A stretch of DNA of 42,616 nt from positions 1 through 42,616 of the forward strand of contig NZ_RBRE01000002.1 of the NCBI RefSeq assembly GCF_003700275.1. The letters are read 5' to 3'. Below are positions 28,612 through 37,550 of this stretch, one piece after another; position 1 is the stretch's first letter; every line of letters begins with the position of its first letter. Position numbers and translations under genes: made by a program. This DNA comes from Pseudomonas cichorii (GTDB lineage: Bacteria; Pseudomonadota; Gammaproteobacteria; Pseudomonadales; Pseudomonadaceae). The notes under the pieces were generated by a model, which was not told the DNA's origin, did not search any database, and saw only the letters and a program-made list of their open reading frames with translations.

Positions 28612-29301
28612 ATGAGTGCACAGCAAGGCGAACGAGGCCCGATCAAGGCCGTGATTTTCGATATGGACGGTTTGTTGCTGGACACTGAAGGGGTCTACAC
28701 CGAAGTCACCCATCTGATTGCCAGTCGCTATGGCAAAACCTTCGACTGGAGCGTCAAACAGCACACCATCGGCCGTGGCGCCCGTGATTTTGCAGGCTAC
28801 GTTATCCAGGCTCTGGAGCTGCCGCTTTCCGTGGACGAGTTTCTGGAAATTCGCGAACCCATGCTCGATGAGCGATTCCCTCGCGCTGCGGCAATGCCGG
28901 GCGCAGAAGCGCTGGTGCGACACCTGGCAGCACACGATATTCCCATCGCGGTAGGGACCAGTTCTTCGGTGCATTACTTCAAGGCCAAGACCACCCTGCA
29001 CCGGGCCTGGTTCGAGCTGTTTGAAACCGTGGTGACGGCCGATGACCCCGAAGTCGGCGCCGCCAAGCCTGCTCCGGATATCTTCCTGGTCGCCGCACGC
29101 CGTCTTGGCGTAGCTCCCGGCGATTGCCTGGTGTTCGAGGACTCGCCCTTCGGCGTCACCGCAGCCAAGGCCGCCGGCATGTATGCCGTCGCCGTGCCGG
29201 ACTCGCACATGCCGGTCGAACAGTACGAACATGCCGACCTGCTGCTGGCTTCGCTGGAAGACTTCCCGCTCGAAGCCTGGGGCTTGCCTGGAAAGGGTTG
29301 A
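28612..29301 (+). CDS. HAD-superfamily hydrolase, pseudouridine-5'-phosphatase/beta-phosphoglucomutase-like
   Basis: A 229-residue HAD hydrolase. Motif I is VIFDMDGLLLDTEGVY with nucleophile Asp and the DG pair; motif II is VGTSSSVHYFKAKT; motif III lysine is in AAKPAPDIFLVAARRLG; motif IV is CLVFEDSPFGVTAAKAAGM. The helical cap (about 25-95) and the DTEGVYTEVT segment match the GS1/HDHD1 group that acts on pseudouridine 5'-phosphate, and closely related phosphosugar enzymes. The exact substrate cannot be assigned. Monocistronic. Confidence 0.85.
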   Translation: MSAQQGERGPIKAVIFDMDGLLLDTEGVYTEVTHLIASRYGKTFDWSVKQHTIGRGARDFAGYVIQALELPLSVDEFLEIREPMLDERFPRAAAMPGAEALVRHLAAHDIPIAVGTSSSVHYFKAKTTLHRAWFELFETVVTADDPEVGAAKPAPDIFLVAARRLGVAPGDCLVFEDSPFGVTAAKAAGMYAVAVPDSHMPVEQYEHADLLLASLEDFPLEAWGLPGKG

Positions 29302-29309
29302 TCGTCAAA

Positions 29310-29343
29310 GGCTCTGTAGGAAAACCCTGTTTCATACAGAGCC
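29310..29343 (+). terminator. Inverted repeat after the HAD gene, possible terminator
   Basis: GGCTCTGTA and TACAGAGCC form a 9-bp perfect stem around a 16-base loop, 8 bp after the stop. No T run follows, so this may be an mRNA-end hairpin rather than a full terminator. Confidence 0.45.
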
Positions 29344-29523
29344 TGCAATATGAAGGTTCGGCCACCGTCGACTTTTGATCTTTCTCTCATTTTGCCCGCC
29401 CGTCAGTGCGGGCATGAATGTCATCAAACCGGCTCGCCATTCACTTGGGCCTTTTCAAATCCCCCATAAACAAGCCAGTATGCCCTCCTGATCCCGCATT
29501 CAATGACAAGGAGGATGTTGAGC

Positions 29524-30531
29524 ATGATTTACAGAACTCTTGGCCAGTCCGGCCTGAAAGTCTCCGCACTGACCCTCGGCACCATGATGTTCGGTGAGCA
29601 GACCGGCACTGAAGAGTCGCTGCGTATCATCGACAAGGCGTGGGATCAGGGCGTGAATTTCATCGACACCGCCGACGTCTACAACGGCGGGCGTTCCGAA
29701 GAAATCGTCGGTGAAGCCATTGCTTCGCGGCGTAGCGAATGGGTGCTGGCAACCAAGGTCGCCGTTGGTCCCGCCGATGGCATTCCCAACCGGGCCGGCC
29801 TGAATCGCAAACACATCTTCAATGCCATCGAAAACAGCCTGCAGCGGCTGGATACCGATTACCTGGATATCTATTACCTGCACAAAGAAGATCACGACAC
29901 GCCACTGGAAGTCACGGTATCGGCCATCGGCGACCTGATCCGCCAGGGCAAGATCCGCTACTGGGGCCTGTCGAACTATCGTGGCTGGCGCATCGCGGAA
30001 ATCGTCAACGTCGCCCAACGTCTGGGCGTGGACAAGCCGATCATCAGCCAGCCGCTGTACAACATCGTCAACCGTCAGGCCGAAATCGAGCAGATCACTG
30101 CCGCCGCGTTTCATGGCCTGGGAGTGGTGCCTTACAGCCCGCTGGCGCGTGGCGTGCTCAGTGGCAAATATGCACCGGATGTCACGCCTGACAGCAGCAG
30201 CCGTGCCGGTCGGCAGGACAAGCGCCTGCTGGAAACGGAATGGCGGATGGAGTCACTGCGCATCGCTCAGCAACTTCAGGAATATGTGCAGGACAAAGGC
30301 GTCGGCCTCGTCGAATTCGCCATTGCCTGGGTACTGAATAACCAGGCAGTCAGTTCGGCAATCGTCGGTCCGCGTACCGAAGAACAGTGGAGTCATTACA
30401 CCAGGGCGCTGGAGGTGAAGATCAACGCCGCGGACGAAGCCTTCATAGACTCGCTGGTAACGCCGGGGCATGCTTCCACTGCAGGCTTCAACGATGTGCA
30501 GCATTTTGTTTCGGGGCGTCTGACACGTTGA
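29524..30531 (+). CDS. Aldo/keto reductase
   Basis: A 335-residue cytosolic NADPH-dependent oxidoreductase of the YajO/YghZ-like branch. Signature segments are LGQSGLKVSALTLGTMMFG, FIDTADVYNGGRSEEIVGEA (catalytic Asp/Tyr), WVLATKVAVG (Lys), DIYYLHKEDHDTPLEVTVSA (His), YWGLSNYRGWRIAEIV and the cofactor site AIVGPRTEEQW. AAGGAGG lies 9 bp before the ATG at 29524; the ATG at 29503 further upstream and the one at 29515 have no room for it. Substrate unknown. Confidence 0.93.
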   Translation: MIYRTLGQSGLKVSALTLGTMMFGEQTGTEESLRIIDKAWDQGVNFIDTADVYNGGRSEEIVGEAIASRRSEWVLATKVAVGPADGIPNRAGLNRKHIFNAIENSLQRLDTDYLDIYYLHKEDHDTPLEVTVSAIGDLIRQGKIRYWGLSNYRGWRIAEIVNVAQRLGVDKPIISQPLYNIVNRQAEIEQITAAAFHGLGVVPYSPLARGVLSGKYAPDVTPDSSSRAGRQDKRLLETEWRMESLRIAQQLQEYVQDKGVGLVEFAIAWVLNNQAVSSAIVGPRTEEQWSHYTRALEVKINAADEAFIDSLVTPGHASTAGFNDVQHFVSGRLTR

Positions 30532-30558
30532 CGGCACGCTGTTCCCACAGAGACACCT

Positions 30559-30588
30559 TCGCGAACGACTACTGACAAATGTTCGCGA
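30559..30588. repeat. REP-like inverted repeat after the aldo/keto reductase
   Basis: TCGCGAAC and GTTCGCGA form an 8-bp inverted repeat with a 14-base loop. It shares the TTCGCGA core of the other REP palindromes in the window but is shorter. Confidence 0.5.
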
Positions 30589-30761
30589 TGGTTGAAAAAA
30601 ACCTCTAAAAATCTGTGTGTATATAAATGCTCATTCAACATGTTGCCCACAGGAGCGCTAAAATGCTCTGCAACTGTGCGAATGCGGCTTGTACCGGAAC
30701 GGGAACAGACCCTCGCCTGTTGGCAATCATAAATCCAATCCAGCCAGGTTGATGAAGAAGT

Positions 30762-31505
30762 ATGGCGATGCGCAAAACCGATAGAGAAGCCTTTCTGTGC
30801 TCGGTCCTGGGAAACGAACAGCCTCCCGCACACCTTGCCAGAGCCGTTATCGAGGAAAAAGTGCGCAACGCCATCCTTGATGGCAGCCTGCCGAGCGGCA
30901 CGGCCCTGCGCCAGCAGGAACTGGCCACCCTGTTCGGGGTGAGCCGCATGCCGGTTCGCGAAGCCTTGCGCCAGCTTGAGGCTCAGTCTCTGTTGCGTGT
31001 CGAAACGCACAAGGGTGCCGTCGTCGCCCCCTTGATTACCGAAGATGCAGTTGACGCCTACGGCCTGCGTATCCTGCTGGAGTCCGAAGCCCTGCGCCTG
31101 TCGATCCCGTTGCTGGATGCCGACGACCTGGCAACCGCACGCGGTTACATCGAGCTGCTTGAGGTCGAAACCGACTACTCGAAGATGGGCACCCTCAACC
31201 GCCTGTTTCACATGTCGCTGTACGCCAAGACGCCCAACAAGCGCCTGATGCGCATGGTCGAAGAAGGCCTGAACGAAGAGGAGCGTTTTCTGCGCTTCAA
31301 CCTGTCTTCCATGGGCCTTGGCAAACTGTCTCAGGACGACCACTGGGAACTGCTGCGTCTGGCCGAAGAAAAAGCCGTGGAGCAGATTGTCAGCTCGCTG
31401 CAGCACCACCTCAACCGCGGCGTCAAAGCCATCACTCAATACCTGAACAGCAAGGCCGAACAGGAAAAACCACCGGTACGCCAGCGCAAGAAAAGCATCG
31501 CCTGA
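30762..31505 (+). CDS. GntR-family transcriptional regulator (FadR subgroup)
   Basis: A 247-residue regulator. The N-terminal winged helix (about 25-95) shows AVIEEKVRNAILDGSLPSG and LRQQELATLFGVSRMPVREA with ALRQLEAQSLL, the classical GntR signature. The C-terminal FCD/VanR-type helical domain (about 100-225, LITEDAVDAYGLRILLESEA, then LNRLFHMSLYA) binds an organic-acid effector and usually a metal. Which genes it controls is not clear; the neighbouring aldo/keto reductase is co-directed upstream and the next gene downstream is more than 300 bp away. An AT-rich promoter-like stretch precedes it at about 30590-30627. Confidence 0.93.
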   Translation: MAMRKTDREAFLCSVLGNEQPPAHLARAVIEEKVRNAILDGSLPSGTALRQQELATLFGVSRMPVREALRQLEAQSLLRVETHKGAVVAPLITEDAVDAYGLRILLESEALRLSIPLLDADDLATARGYIELLEVETDYSKMGTLNRLFHMSLYAKTPNKRLMRMVEEGLNEEERFLRFNLSSMGLGKLSQDDHWELLRLAEEKAVEQIVSSLQHHLNRGVKAITQYLNSKAEQEKPPVRQRKKSIA

Positions 31506-31561
31506 CCCCAGGCGTCAGCGGGTGGCTCCGACCCTCGTGACATAGCGCTTTCTCACTCCCT

Positions 31562-31813
31562 TCACGCCTCCTCCCATGCGTTGCGCGGTATGTGCTCGCG
31601 TGCAGCGTTTTTATGCCTGTTTTCCTGAACCATCAGGTTGGTCTGCCTCAGGAATAAGGCAAACTCGGTCGTGACTGCGGTGGTACCCAACCGGAGGGTT
31701 ACGCCCTGGTCATCTCGAACTGCCCGTCTGCTGCAGGGCAGCGCTCTGTTCATTTGAACGTATTGGGAAAGGAGTTCTTGCAAGGGCAACGAAGTATTGG
31801 AAGTCACTTCCAT
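31562..31813 (-). CDS. Possible small hypothetical protein (83 aa)
   Basis: The frame from an ATG at 31813 encodes 83 residues; the open frame extends 21 codons further upstream to 31876. The composition (LPLQELLSQYVQMNRALPCS, VTTEFALFLRQTNLMVQENR) looks more protein-like than chance, but there is no good ribosome site and no recognised family. It is antisense to nothing, being in the gap before mgoB. Confidence 0.3.
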   Translation of the reverse strand: MEVTSNTSLPLQELLSQYVQMNRALPCSRRAVRDDQGVTLRLGTTAVTTEFALFLRQTNLMVQENRHKNAAREHIPRNAWEEA

Positions 31814-32105
31814 TGTCGCCCGCCAAAAATACGAAACCCTGATTGTTCGGCATAACAGCAACGCTGAACGAGGCATTCGTTCATTATTAATAATTTTGGC
31901 CTTAATCAGCCGAAAGGGTTGCTTACGCCCCTGTAAAACTCAACTAAAGAGTTTTATATAGCCACTTACACCCTCGAAAAACAGCAACTAAATTAATATT
32001 AAAAAATAATTGCGCAGCTCATTGAAAGTGCTTTAACTTTTATTCGCAGCCCGCATTTACGGCCGACATTCCACATGACACGACCTTGCCCAGAAGGCCG
32101 CCAGT

Positions 32106-32192
32106 GTGGGCGCCCATGGTTATGCAATGGGCTTTGCGAGAGGCTTTGCAACGGAACAACTGACTCCAGTAGTTATTGATCGTTTCAACTAA
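32106..32192 (+). pseudogene. Possible small peptide gene or gene remnant upstream of mgoB
   Basis: A GTG at 32106 with AGAAGG 8 bp upstream opens 28 codons (HGYAMGFARGFATEQLTPVV at the core) ending TAA at 32190. The reading frame is open back to 32079. The stop overlaps a perfect 7-bp hairpin AACAGGC/GCCTGTT (32191-32212). It may be the tail of a decayed gene or a leader peptide; no family is recognised. Confidence 0.3.
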
Positions 32193-32308
32193 CAGGCACT
32201 GTCTCGCCTGTTATTCGGCCCCCAGCAATGCGATGACTCAAAAAGAAAGCAGTTACTCAGCCACACGTTACAGCCAAAACTTGAACTTACGACTACCGGG
32301 ATATCGCC

Positions 32309-33085
32309 ATGCATTGTCAGAAAACGCTACTTGATCACAAGAAAACAGAACTTAGCCAACACCCCATCTTTGCGGAAATCAATTCCCTGGACGTGCTTAG
32401 ACGTTTTATGGAAACCCATGTGTTTGCCGTCTGGGACTTCATGTCACTGACCAAGCGCCTGCAACAGGAACTGACCTGCACCCAACTGCCCTGGTTGCCG
32501 CCCCGGGATGCATCGGCAGCCCGGCTGATCAACGAAATCGTTCTCGGCGAAGAGTCCGACGATCGTCTGGAGCACGGCCACTACAGCCACTTCGAGCTGT
32601 ATCTGGATGCCATGCGCGAGATTGGCGCCAGCACGCTGCAGATAGAGCGTTTCGTCGAACTGCAGAACCAGGGCGTGCATTACGCCACCGCATTGCAGCG
32701 CGTCAATGCGGGCCGGGCCGCCACGGAGTTCGTGACCCACACACTCAATACCGCACTGCATGAGCCAGCACACAGCGTGGCCGCAGCTTTTCTGCATGGC
32801 CGTGAAAGCGTCATCCCGATGATGTTCCAGAGCATCCTCGATGAATGGGGAATCACCGTCGATCAGGCCCCCACCTTCCGTTACTACCTAGAACGCCATA
32901 TCGAAGTCGACTCCGAAGATCACGGCCCGGCTGCCGAGCAGTTGCTGGCCCGTCTGGTCAATGGCGACGAACAGCGCGAGCGGGAGGTTTATCAGGCCGC
33001 GATTGCCGCCGTGGATAGCCGGGTAGCGCTGTGGGACACCCTGCGCATGAGCATGCGTTCGCCATTGATGCAAGCCAGCGCCTGA
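32309..33085 (+). CDS. mgoB: MgoB: DUF3050, heme-oxygenase-like diiron protein
   Basis: A 258-residue helical protein of DUF3050, part of the heme-oxygenase-like diiron oxidase/oxygenase fold. Candidate metal ligands are E82 and H89 (an E-x6-H in [11 protein letters not shown]) and H197 with D201/E203/H205 in [12 protein letters not shown]. First gene of the mgo (mangotoxin-generating) or pvf operon; in known strains the operon makes a diazeniumdiolate or pyrazine N-oxide signal, and this protein probably acts late on the amino-acid-derived intermediate. The SD is poor (CCGGGATA before ATG), and contains a GGA that would suit RsmA repression. 35 bp separate it from mgoC. Confidence 0.9.
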   Translation: MHCQKTLLDHKKTELSQHPIFAEINSLDVLRRFMETHVFAVWDFMSLTKRLQQELTCTQLPWLPPRDASAARLINEIVLGEESDDRLEHGHYSHFELYLDAMREIGASTLQIERFVELQNQGVHYATALQRVNAGRAATEFVTHTLNTALHEPAHSVAAAFLHGRESVIPMMFQSILDEWGITVDQAPTFRYYLERHIEVDSEDHGPAAEQLLARLVNGDEQREREVYQAAIAAVDSRVALWDTLRMSMRSPLMQASA

Positions 33086-33120
33086 CATCGCGCCGCAAGC
33101 CCCTCTACAAGGAAGCCATC

Positions 33121-34068
33121 ATGAAAGCAGAAGACTACAGCTCGTTCATTGATGCCTGGGAAGGTCGCGCCACCATTCGCACTCGCCCACGCCGGATCGT
33201 CGAGAACGATGAAAAACTGATCTATCCACTGAGCCGCCAGCCTCTGGTACTGAGTGAAACCTTCACTCGTGAGTGCCCGCACCTGCGCGACTATGCACTG
33301 GTGCAAAGCCTCTACAAGTTCATCAACGATGTGGTGATCTTTGAAACCGAGATCGTCGACAAGACCGCGCGCAGTATCGCCAAGAACAACTTCGCTATCC
33401 GCTTTCCCTTTGCCTGTCGCTACGACGCCATGACCGTGGTGGTCGATGAGGATTACCACGCGCTGGTGGCCATGGACTTCATGCAGCAGACCATCGCCCT
33501 GACGGGCATCGAACCGATTGAACTGCCCGATGAAATCGAGCTGAGCCGGGCGATTCCGGCGGCACTGGCGCTGGCGCCGGAACATCTGCGCAGCGCCGTG
33601 GAGCTGATCTGCGTGGCCATCGCGGAAAACACCGTGACCAACGATGTGGCCGCCTTTGCCAAGGACGATTCGGTCAAGCAGTCGGTCAAGGGCCTGATGG
33701 CCGATCATCTGCTGGACGAGGGTCGCCATTCGGGCTTCTGGGCGCGGCTGGTGCGCATCTATTGGCACACCGCATCCGAAGAGGACCGCGAAGCCATCGC
33801 CCGCATCATGCCGGTATTTATTGCTCAATATTTGACCAACGACATCCAGCACGGCTTCGACTTCATCCTGATCGATCACCTGCAGGTCGCGGACTCCGTG
33901 AAGCAGGCGCTCAAGGATGAAACCATGGCCATGAGCTTTCCCATCAACCGCCATCATCCGCTGATCGGCAACATCGTGCGCTTCTTCAGGACCAGTTCGA
34001 TGCTGGAAGCACCTTGCGTGCAGCGGGCGCTGGCCGACTATCTGCCAGCGCAGGGAATGCTGCAATGA
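33121..34068 (+). CDS. mgoC: MgoC: AurF-type diiron N-oxygenase
   Basis: A 315-residue diiron oxygenase of the AurF (p-aminobenzoate N-oxygenase) family, which oxidises an amino group to hydroxylamine or nitro. The metal-binding helix HLLDEGRHSGFW has the H-x3-E-x2-H pattern (H196, E200, H203); a second helix has AENTVTNDVAAFA. In pvf/mgo systems this enzyme N-oxidises a leucine- or valine-derived intermediate on the NRPS path to the N-O-containing signal. Start ATG 33121 follows AAGGAAGCC; the upstream 30 in-frame codons overlap mgoB and are noise. The stop overlaps the mgoA start (ATGA). Confidence 0.92.
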   Translation: MKAEDYSSFIDAWEGRATIRTRPRRIVENDEKLIYPLSRQPLVLSETFTRECPHLRDYALVQSLYKFINDVVIFETEIVDKTARSIAKNNFAIRFPFACRYDAMTVVVDEDYHALVAMDFMQQTIALTGIEPIELPDEIELSRAIPAALALAPEHLRSAVELICVAIAENTVTNDVAAFAKDDSVKQSVKGLMADHLLDEGRHSGFWARLVRIYWHTASEEDREAIARIMPVFIAQYLTNDIQHGFDFILIDHLQVADSVKQALKDETMAMSFPINRHHPLIGNIVRFFRTSSMLEAPCVQRALADYLPAQGMLQ

Positions 34069-37000
34069 AACGCCTGGAGATCGTGCTCATCGGTCAGAGC
34101 CTGACCCTGAGCGAACTGCATACAGAACTGCTCGCCCACGGACACACCGTACAGCGCCTGAGCGATCAGGCCGAACTGCAGGCCAGCCCTGCCGGCAACA
34201 CCTCGGTCCTGATCGAGGACGGCAGCCTGGAACTGAGCAGTGAACGGCTCAAGGCATTCGGCAATCCCGATCATCTGAGCCTGCGGGTCGGTATGAGCCC
34301 CGATGCACAGCAAGGCCTGCCGCGTCTGGAGTTGCTGTGCTGGCATGGCTCGGCCACGGCTCAGCACCTGATTGCGCGTGAATGGTTGCCTGTCCAGGAG
34401 TCTGGCAACGGGCGCATGTTGCGGGATGCCACCGTCGCGGAATTTGTCGACAGGATCGCCCTGCTGATCAGTCGCCTGTCGCGGGACGAAAAGCATTTCA
34501 CCACGCTCGCCACCACCGCCCCCGCACAAAGCGAATGGCAGGATGGCCTACAGGCGATAGACCATCTGCTGTTCCGGCATCGCTTGAACCAGACCACTCA
34601 GGAGCACTTGCTGAGACAGGCACAAACGCCACTGGTCGAACGCCTGGCGCACAGCTTTGAGGCTTTCGCCGAACGCCCGGCACTGTCGATTGCCGGCCGG
34701 GTATTCAGTTATCGCGAGTTGCAGGCTCAGAGTGTCGCGATCCAGCATCACCTGCTGGCGCTGATCGATGCCCGGCCGCCAGCAGGCACGCCGCTTGTGA
34801 TCGGCATTTGCCTGCCCAAGTCCGCCGCGCTGTATGCCGGCATTCTGGCGATTCTCGGCAGTGGCGCGGTCTATCTGCCGCTGGACCCGAGCCAGCCCAT
34901 CCAGCGCCAGCAGTACATTCTGGAAAACTCGGGAGCCGTGCTGTTACTGCATGACGGTTCGCATCCGCTGGCCAAGGCCGGGTTTCCCGCGCTGGACATC
35001 AGCTCGACTCAGGCAACGGAGCCTGGTCGGCCAGTCACGCGCAACACGCCAGACAGTGACTCGCCGTGCATGGCGCTCTACACCTCGGGCACCACAGGAC
35101 ATCCGAAAGGCGTGTTGCTCAGCCAGCATAACCTCAGCCATTTCACCGCCTGGTATGCCGAGTACGTCAACCTGTCCGAGCGCAGCCGGGTACTGCAATT
35201 CTCGACGTTGAGTTTCGATTCGTCAGTGATCGATATCTTCCCCACCTGGCTCAGTGGCGCAGAGCTGGTGGTGGCGGACGAAGATCAACGCCGCGATCCG
35301 CTGCGACTGCTCAGTCTGTTACAGGACGGCATCAGCCATGCCTTTCTGCCGCCAGCCTTGCTGAGCATCCTGCCGCTCGATGAGCCCCTGGGCCTTGAAC
35401 ATGTGATGACCGGCGGCGATGTCTGCGAACCCTATGTCATCGAACACCTGACCCGACAGTGCCACTTTCACAACCTCTACGGCCCGACCGAGGCCACGGT
35501 GCTGGTCACGGCCGGGCAATTCCGGCCCGGCAGCAGTAACCGTAATCTGGGCCGGCCGATCGCCAACAGCCAGGTGTGGATTCTCGATGAACAGTTGCAA
35601 CCGGTGGCTGAGCAGACCCAGGGCGAGTTGTACATTGTCGGCCCGGGCGTATGCCTGGGTTACCTGAACAATCCCGAACTGAGCGCCGAACGCTACGTGC
35701 AGTTGAGCCTGCCGGACGGCCAGCAACTGCGCGCCTACCGCACCGGCGATATCGGCAAGTGGACCTGCGACGGTATCGAGCTGGCCGGACGCCGCGACAA
35801 TCAGGTGAAGATCCGCGGCTTCCGGGTCGAGCCGGAAGAAATCGAGCATTGCCTGCGCAGTAGCCAGTTGTATCGACAGGTCGCAGTGGTGGTCGACGGG
35901 CAACGGCGCATCCTGGCTTTCGCGGCCCAGCCACACGACGCGCAAGACGTCGCCTTGCAGGCACTCAAGGCGCATGTCCAGCGCCTGCTGCCGGACTACA
36001 TGCATCCCGGCGCCTATACGGTATTGGCCAACATGCCTTTTGCCAGCAACGGCAAGATCGACCGCAAGGCGCTGCTGGAAATACCGGTGAGTTTCGTGGA
36101 GCAGCACACCCGTCGTCTGCCGGAAAGCGAGCAGGAGCAAAAGCTGCTTGAGCTGTGGGCCGAGCTTCTGGAGTTGCCCGTCGGCGATATTTCCACCGAC
36201 GAAAGCTTCTTCAATCTGGGCGGCCACTCGATCCTGCTGTCGCGCATGCTGCTGGGGATTCGCGAACGGTTCGGGCGCAGCATTCCCATCAACCGCTTCA
36301 TCGAAGCGCCTACCGTACTTACGCTGGCCAGCCTGATCGACAGCGAAGGTGTCTCCAGTTACACCGTCAGCCCGCAAGCGCTGCTGGACGCCAACGCCGA
36401 GCTGGAAATACCGGTGCTGCCGATCAGCAAACTGGGCGATGTGCACAAAGTCATCGTCACCGGCGCCAACGGTTTTCTCGGCGTGCATATCGTCGAAGCA
36501 TTACTGGCCTGGGGAGCGAGCGAGATTGCCTGCCTGGTGCGCGAAGGTTCGGGACAAAGCGCCCATGAACGCTTCGTTCAATCGTTGCGTGAAAACCGCC
36601 TGGAGCATCTGGATCTGAGCCGGGTGACGGTCTACGCCGCAGACGTCACTCAGCCGCAACTGGGCTTGAGCGACGAGGTGTACGAACGGCTGGACCGGGA
36701 CTTCGGTGCCCTGGTGCATAACGCGGCCAATGTGAACCACGTTCAGGACTACGAAACGCTGATCCGCGACAACGTGGCGCCGGTCTTTGAATGCCTGCGT
36801 TTGTGCGAGGGCCGCAGCAAGAAGATCTTCAACTTCGTCTCGACGCTATCGGCATCAAGCGCCGTCGATGCGGCCGGCAGTGTGCTGGAGCAACCTGCCG
36901 CCGCCACGCCGCCGATCTACATCAAGAACGGCTACAACCTGTCCAAGTGGGTCGCCGAGCGGGTTCTGCAACGGGCTCGGGAGCAAGGCGTGTGGGTGAA

Positions 37001-37520
37001 TATCTATCGCCCCGGCAACATCGCCTTCAACAGCGTCACCGGCGTCTGCCAGCCGCAGAAGAACCGCTTGATGCTGATGCTCAAAGGCTCGCTGCAACTG
37101 GGCCAGGTGCCGGAGTTCGCCATGAATTTCGACTTGATGCCAGTGGATTTCCTTGCCCGTTTCATTGGCTTCCACGCCAGCCGTTATCAGGCCAATCGTG
37201 CGGTATTCAACCTGCACAACCCCGAGCCCCTGAGCTGGAACAACTATGTCGATGCCTTCCGCGAAGCCGGACGCGAGTTCGAGATGGTCAGCGTCGCGCA
37301 CTGGCAAACCCAACTCAACCGGGTCGATAGCCAGAACGCGCTGTTCGGCGTGCTGGGTTTTTATCTGGATGGCTTCGAGGAAGACATCGGCGACATCTCG
37401 ATGATCGAGTACCAGAACGCCCAGGCCGGCATCCGCCACATGGGCGAGCAATACCCGCAGAAAACCCCGGCGCTGCTGCGCAAGGGCTGCGAATACCTGA
37501 AAGAAATCGACTTTATCTGA
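34065..37520 (+). CDS. mgoA: MgoA: stand-alone NRPS with A, PCP and reductase domains
   Basis: A 1151-residue single-module synthetase. An N-terminal segment of about 190 residues has no recognised fold. The adenylation domain (about 200-690) includes ALYTSGTTGHPKGVLLSQHN (A3, around residue 340), HNLYGPTEATVLVTA (A5), YRTGDIGKW (A7) and NGKIDRKAL (A10). The carrier domain has FFNLGGHSILLSRML with phosphopantetheine Ser722. The terminal thioester-reductase domain (about 795-1150) has TGANGFLGVHIVEALL at 799 and YNLSKWVAERVL with Tyr957/Lys961. There is no condensation domain, so an amino acid (Leu or Val in relatives) is loaded and released reductively as an aldehyde. This is the MgoA/PvfC layout. 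Start ATG overlaps the mgoC stop. Confidence 0.96.
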   Translation: MKRLEIVLIGQSLTLSELHTELLAHGHTVQRLSDQAELQASPAGNTSVLIEDGSLELSSERLKAFGNPDHLSLRVGMSPDAQQGLPRLELLCWHGSATAQHLIAREWLPVQESGNGRMLRDATVAEFVDRIALLISRLSRDEKHFTTLATTAPAQSEWQDGLQAIDHLLFRHRLNQTTQEHLLRQAQTPLVERLAHSFEAFAERPALSIAGRVFSYRELQAQSVAIQHHLLALIDARPPAGTPLVIGICLPKSAALYAGILAILGSGAVYLPLDPSQPIQRQQYILENSGAVLLLHDGSHPLAKAGFPALDISSTQATEPGRPVTRNTPDSDSPCMALYTSGTTGHPKGVLLSQHNLSHFTAWYAEYVNLSERSRVLQFSTLSFDSSVIDIFPTWLSGAELVVADEDQRRDPLRLLSLLQDGISHAFLPPALLSILPLDEPLGLEHVMTGGDVCEPYVIEHLTRQCHFHNLYGPTEATVLVTAGQFRPGSSNRNLGRPIANSQVWILDEQLQPVAEQTQGELYIVGPGVCLGYLNNPELSAERYVQLSLPDGQQLRAYRTGDIGKWTCDGIELAGRRDNQVKIRGFRVEPEEIEHCLRSSQLYRQVAVVVDGQRRILAFAAQPHDAQDVALQALKAHVQRLLPDYMHPGAYTVLANMPFASNGKIDRKALLEIPVSFVEQHTRRLPESEQEQKLLELWAELLELPVGDISTDESFFNLGGHSILLSRMLLGIRERFGRSIPINRFIEAPTVLTLASLIDSEGVSSYTVSPQALLDANAELEIPVLPISKLGDVHKVIVTGANGFLGVHIVEALLAWGASEIACLVREGSGQSAHERFVQSLRENRLEHLDLSRVTVYAADVTQPQLGLSDEVYERLDRDFGALVHNAANVNHVQDYETLIRDNVAPVFECLRLCEGRSKKIFNFVSTLSASSAVDAAGSVLEQPAAATPPIYIKNGYNLSKWVAERVLQRAREQGVWVNIYRPGNIAFNSVTGVCQPQKNRLMLMLKGSLQLGQVPEFAMNFDLMPVDFLARFIGFHASRYQANRAVFNLHNPEPLSWNNYVDAFREAGREFEMVSVAHWQTQLNRVDSQNALFGVLGFYLDGFEEDIGDISMIEYQNAQAGIRHMGEQYPQKTPALLRKGCEYLKEIDFI

Positions 37521-37550
37521 ACCATCCCAACGCAAGAAATGGAGAGCGAC

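Larger units (their letters stand above)
31506..32308. other. 803-bp AT-rich gap upstream of the mgo operon
   Basis: This gap holds no recognised full gene. It contains a possible small minus-strand ORF (31562-31813), a very AT-rich block (about 31870-32050), a 28-codon frame with a possible ribosome site (32106-32192) followed by a hairpin, and the mgoB promoter region. The base composition is unlike the flanks, which suggests insertion history or a long regulatory leader. No GacA box of the form seen at 26260 is present; the sequence TATAGCCACTTACA at about 31956-31970 has only two spacer bases. Confidence 0.6.

Noticed and set aside
28292..28621. 109-codon minus-strand frame across the ydgA-HAD gap
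   Set aside because: No ribosome site, no family resemblance, and it overlaps the start of the HAD gene and its promoter region.
31935..31955. AAAACTC/GAGTTTT hairpin as terminator of the GntR gene
   Set aside because: It lies more than 400 bp after the gntR stop, and an AT-rich block makes short AT stems likely by chance.
31956..31970. TATAGCCACTTACA as a GacA box for mgoB
   Set aside because: The halves are separated by two instead of six bases, so the spacing does not fit the site seen at 26260 and 26553.
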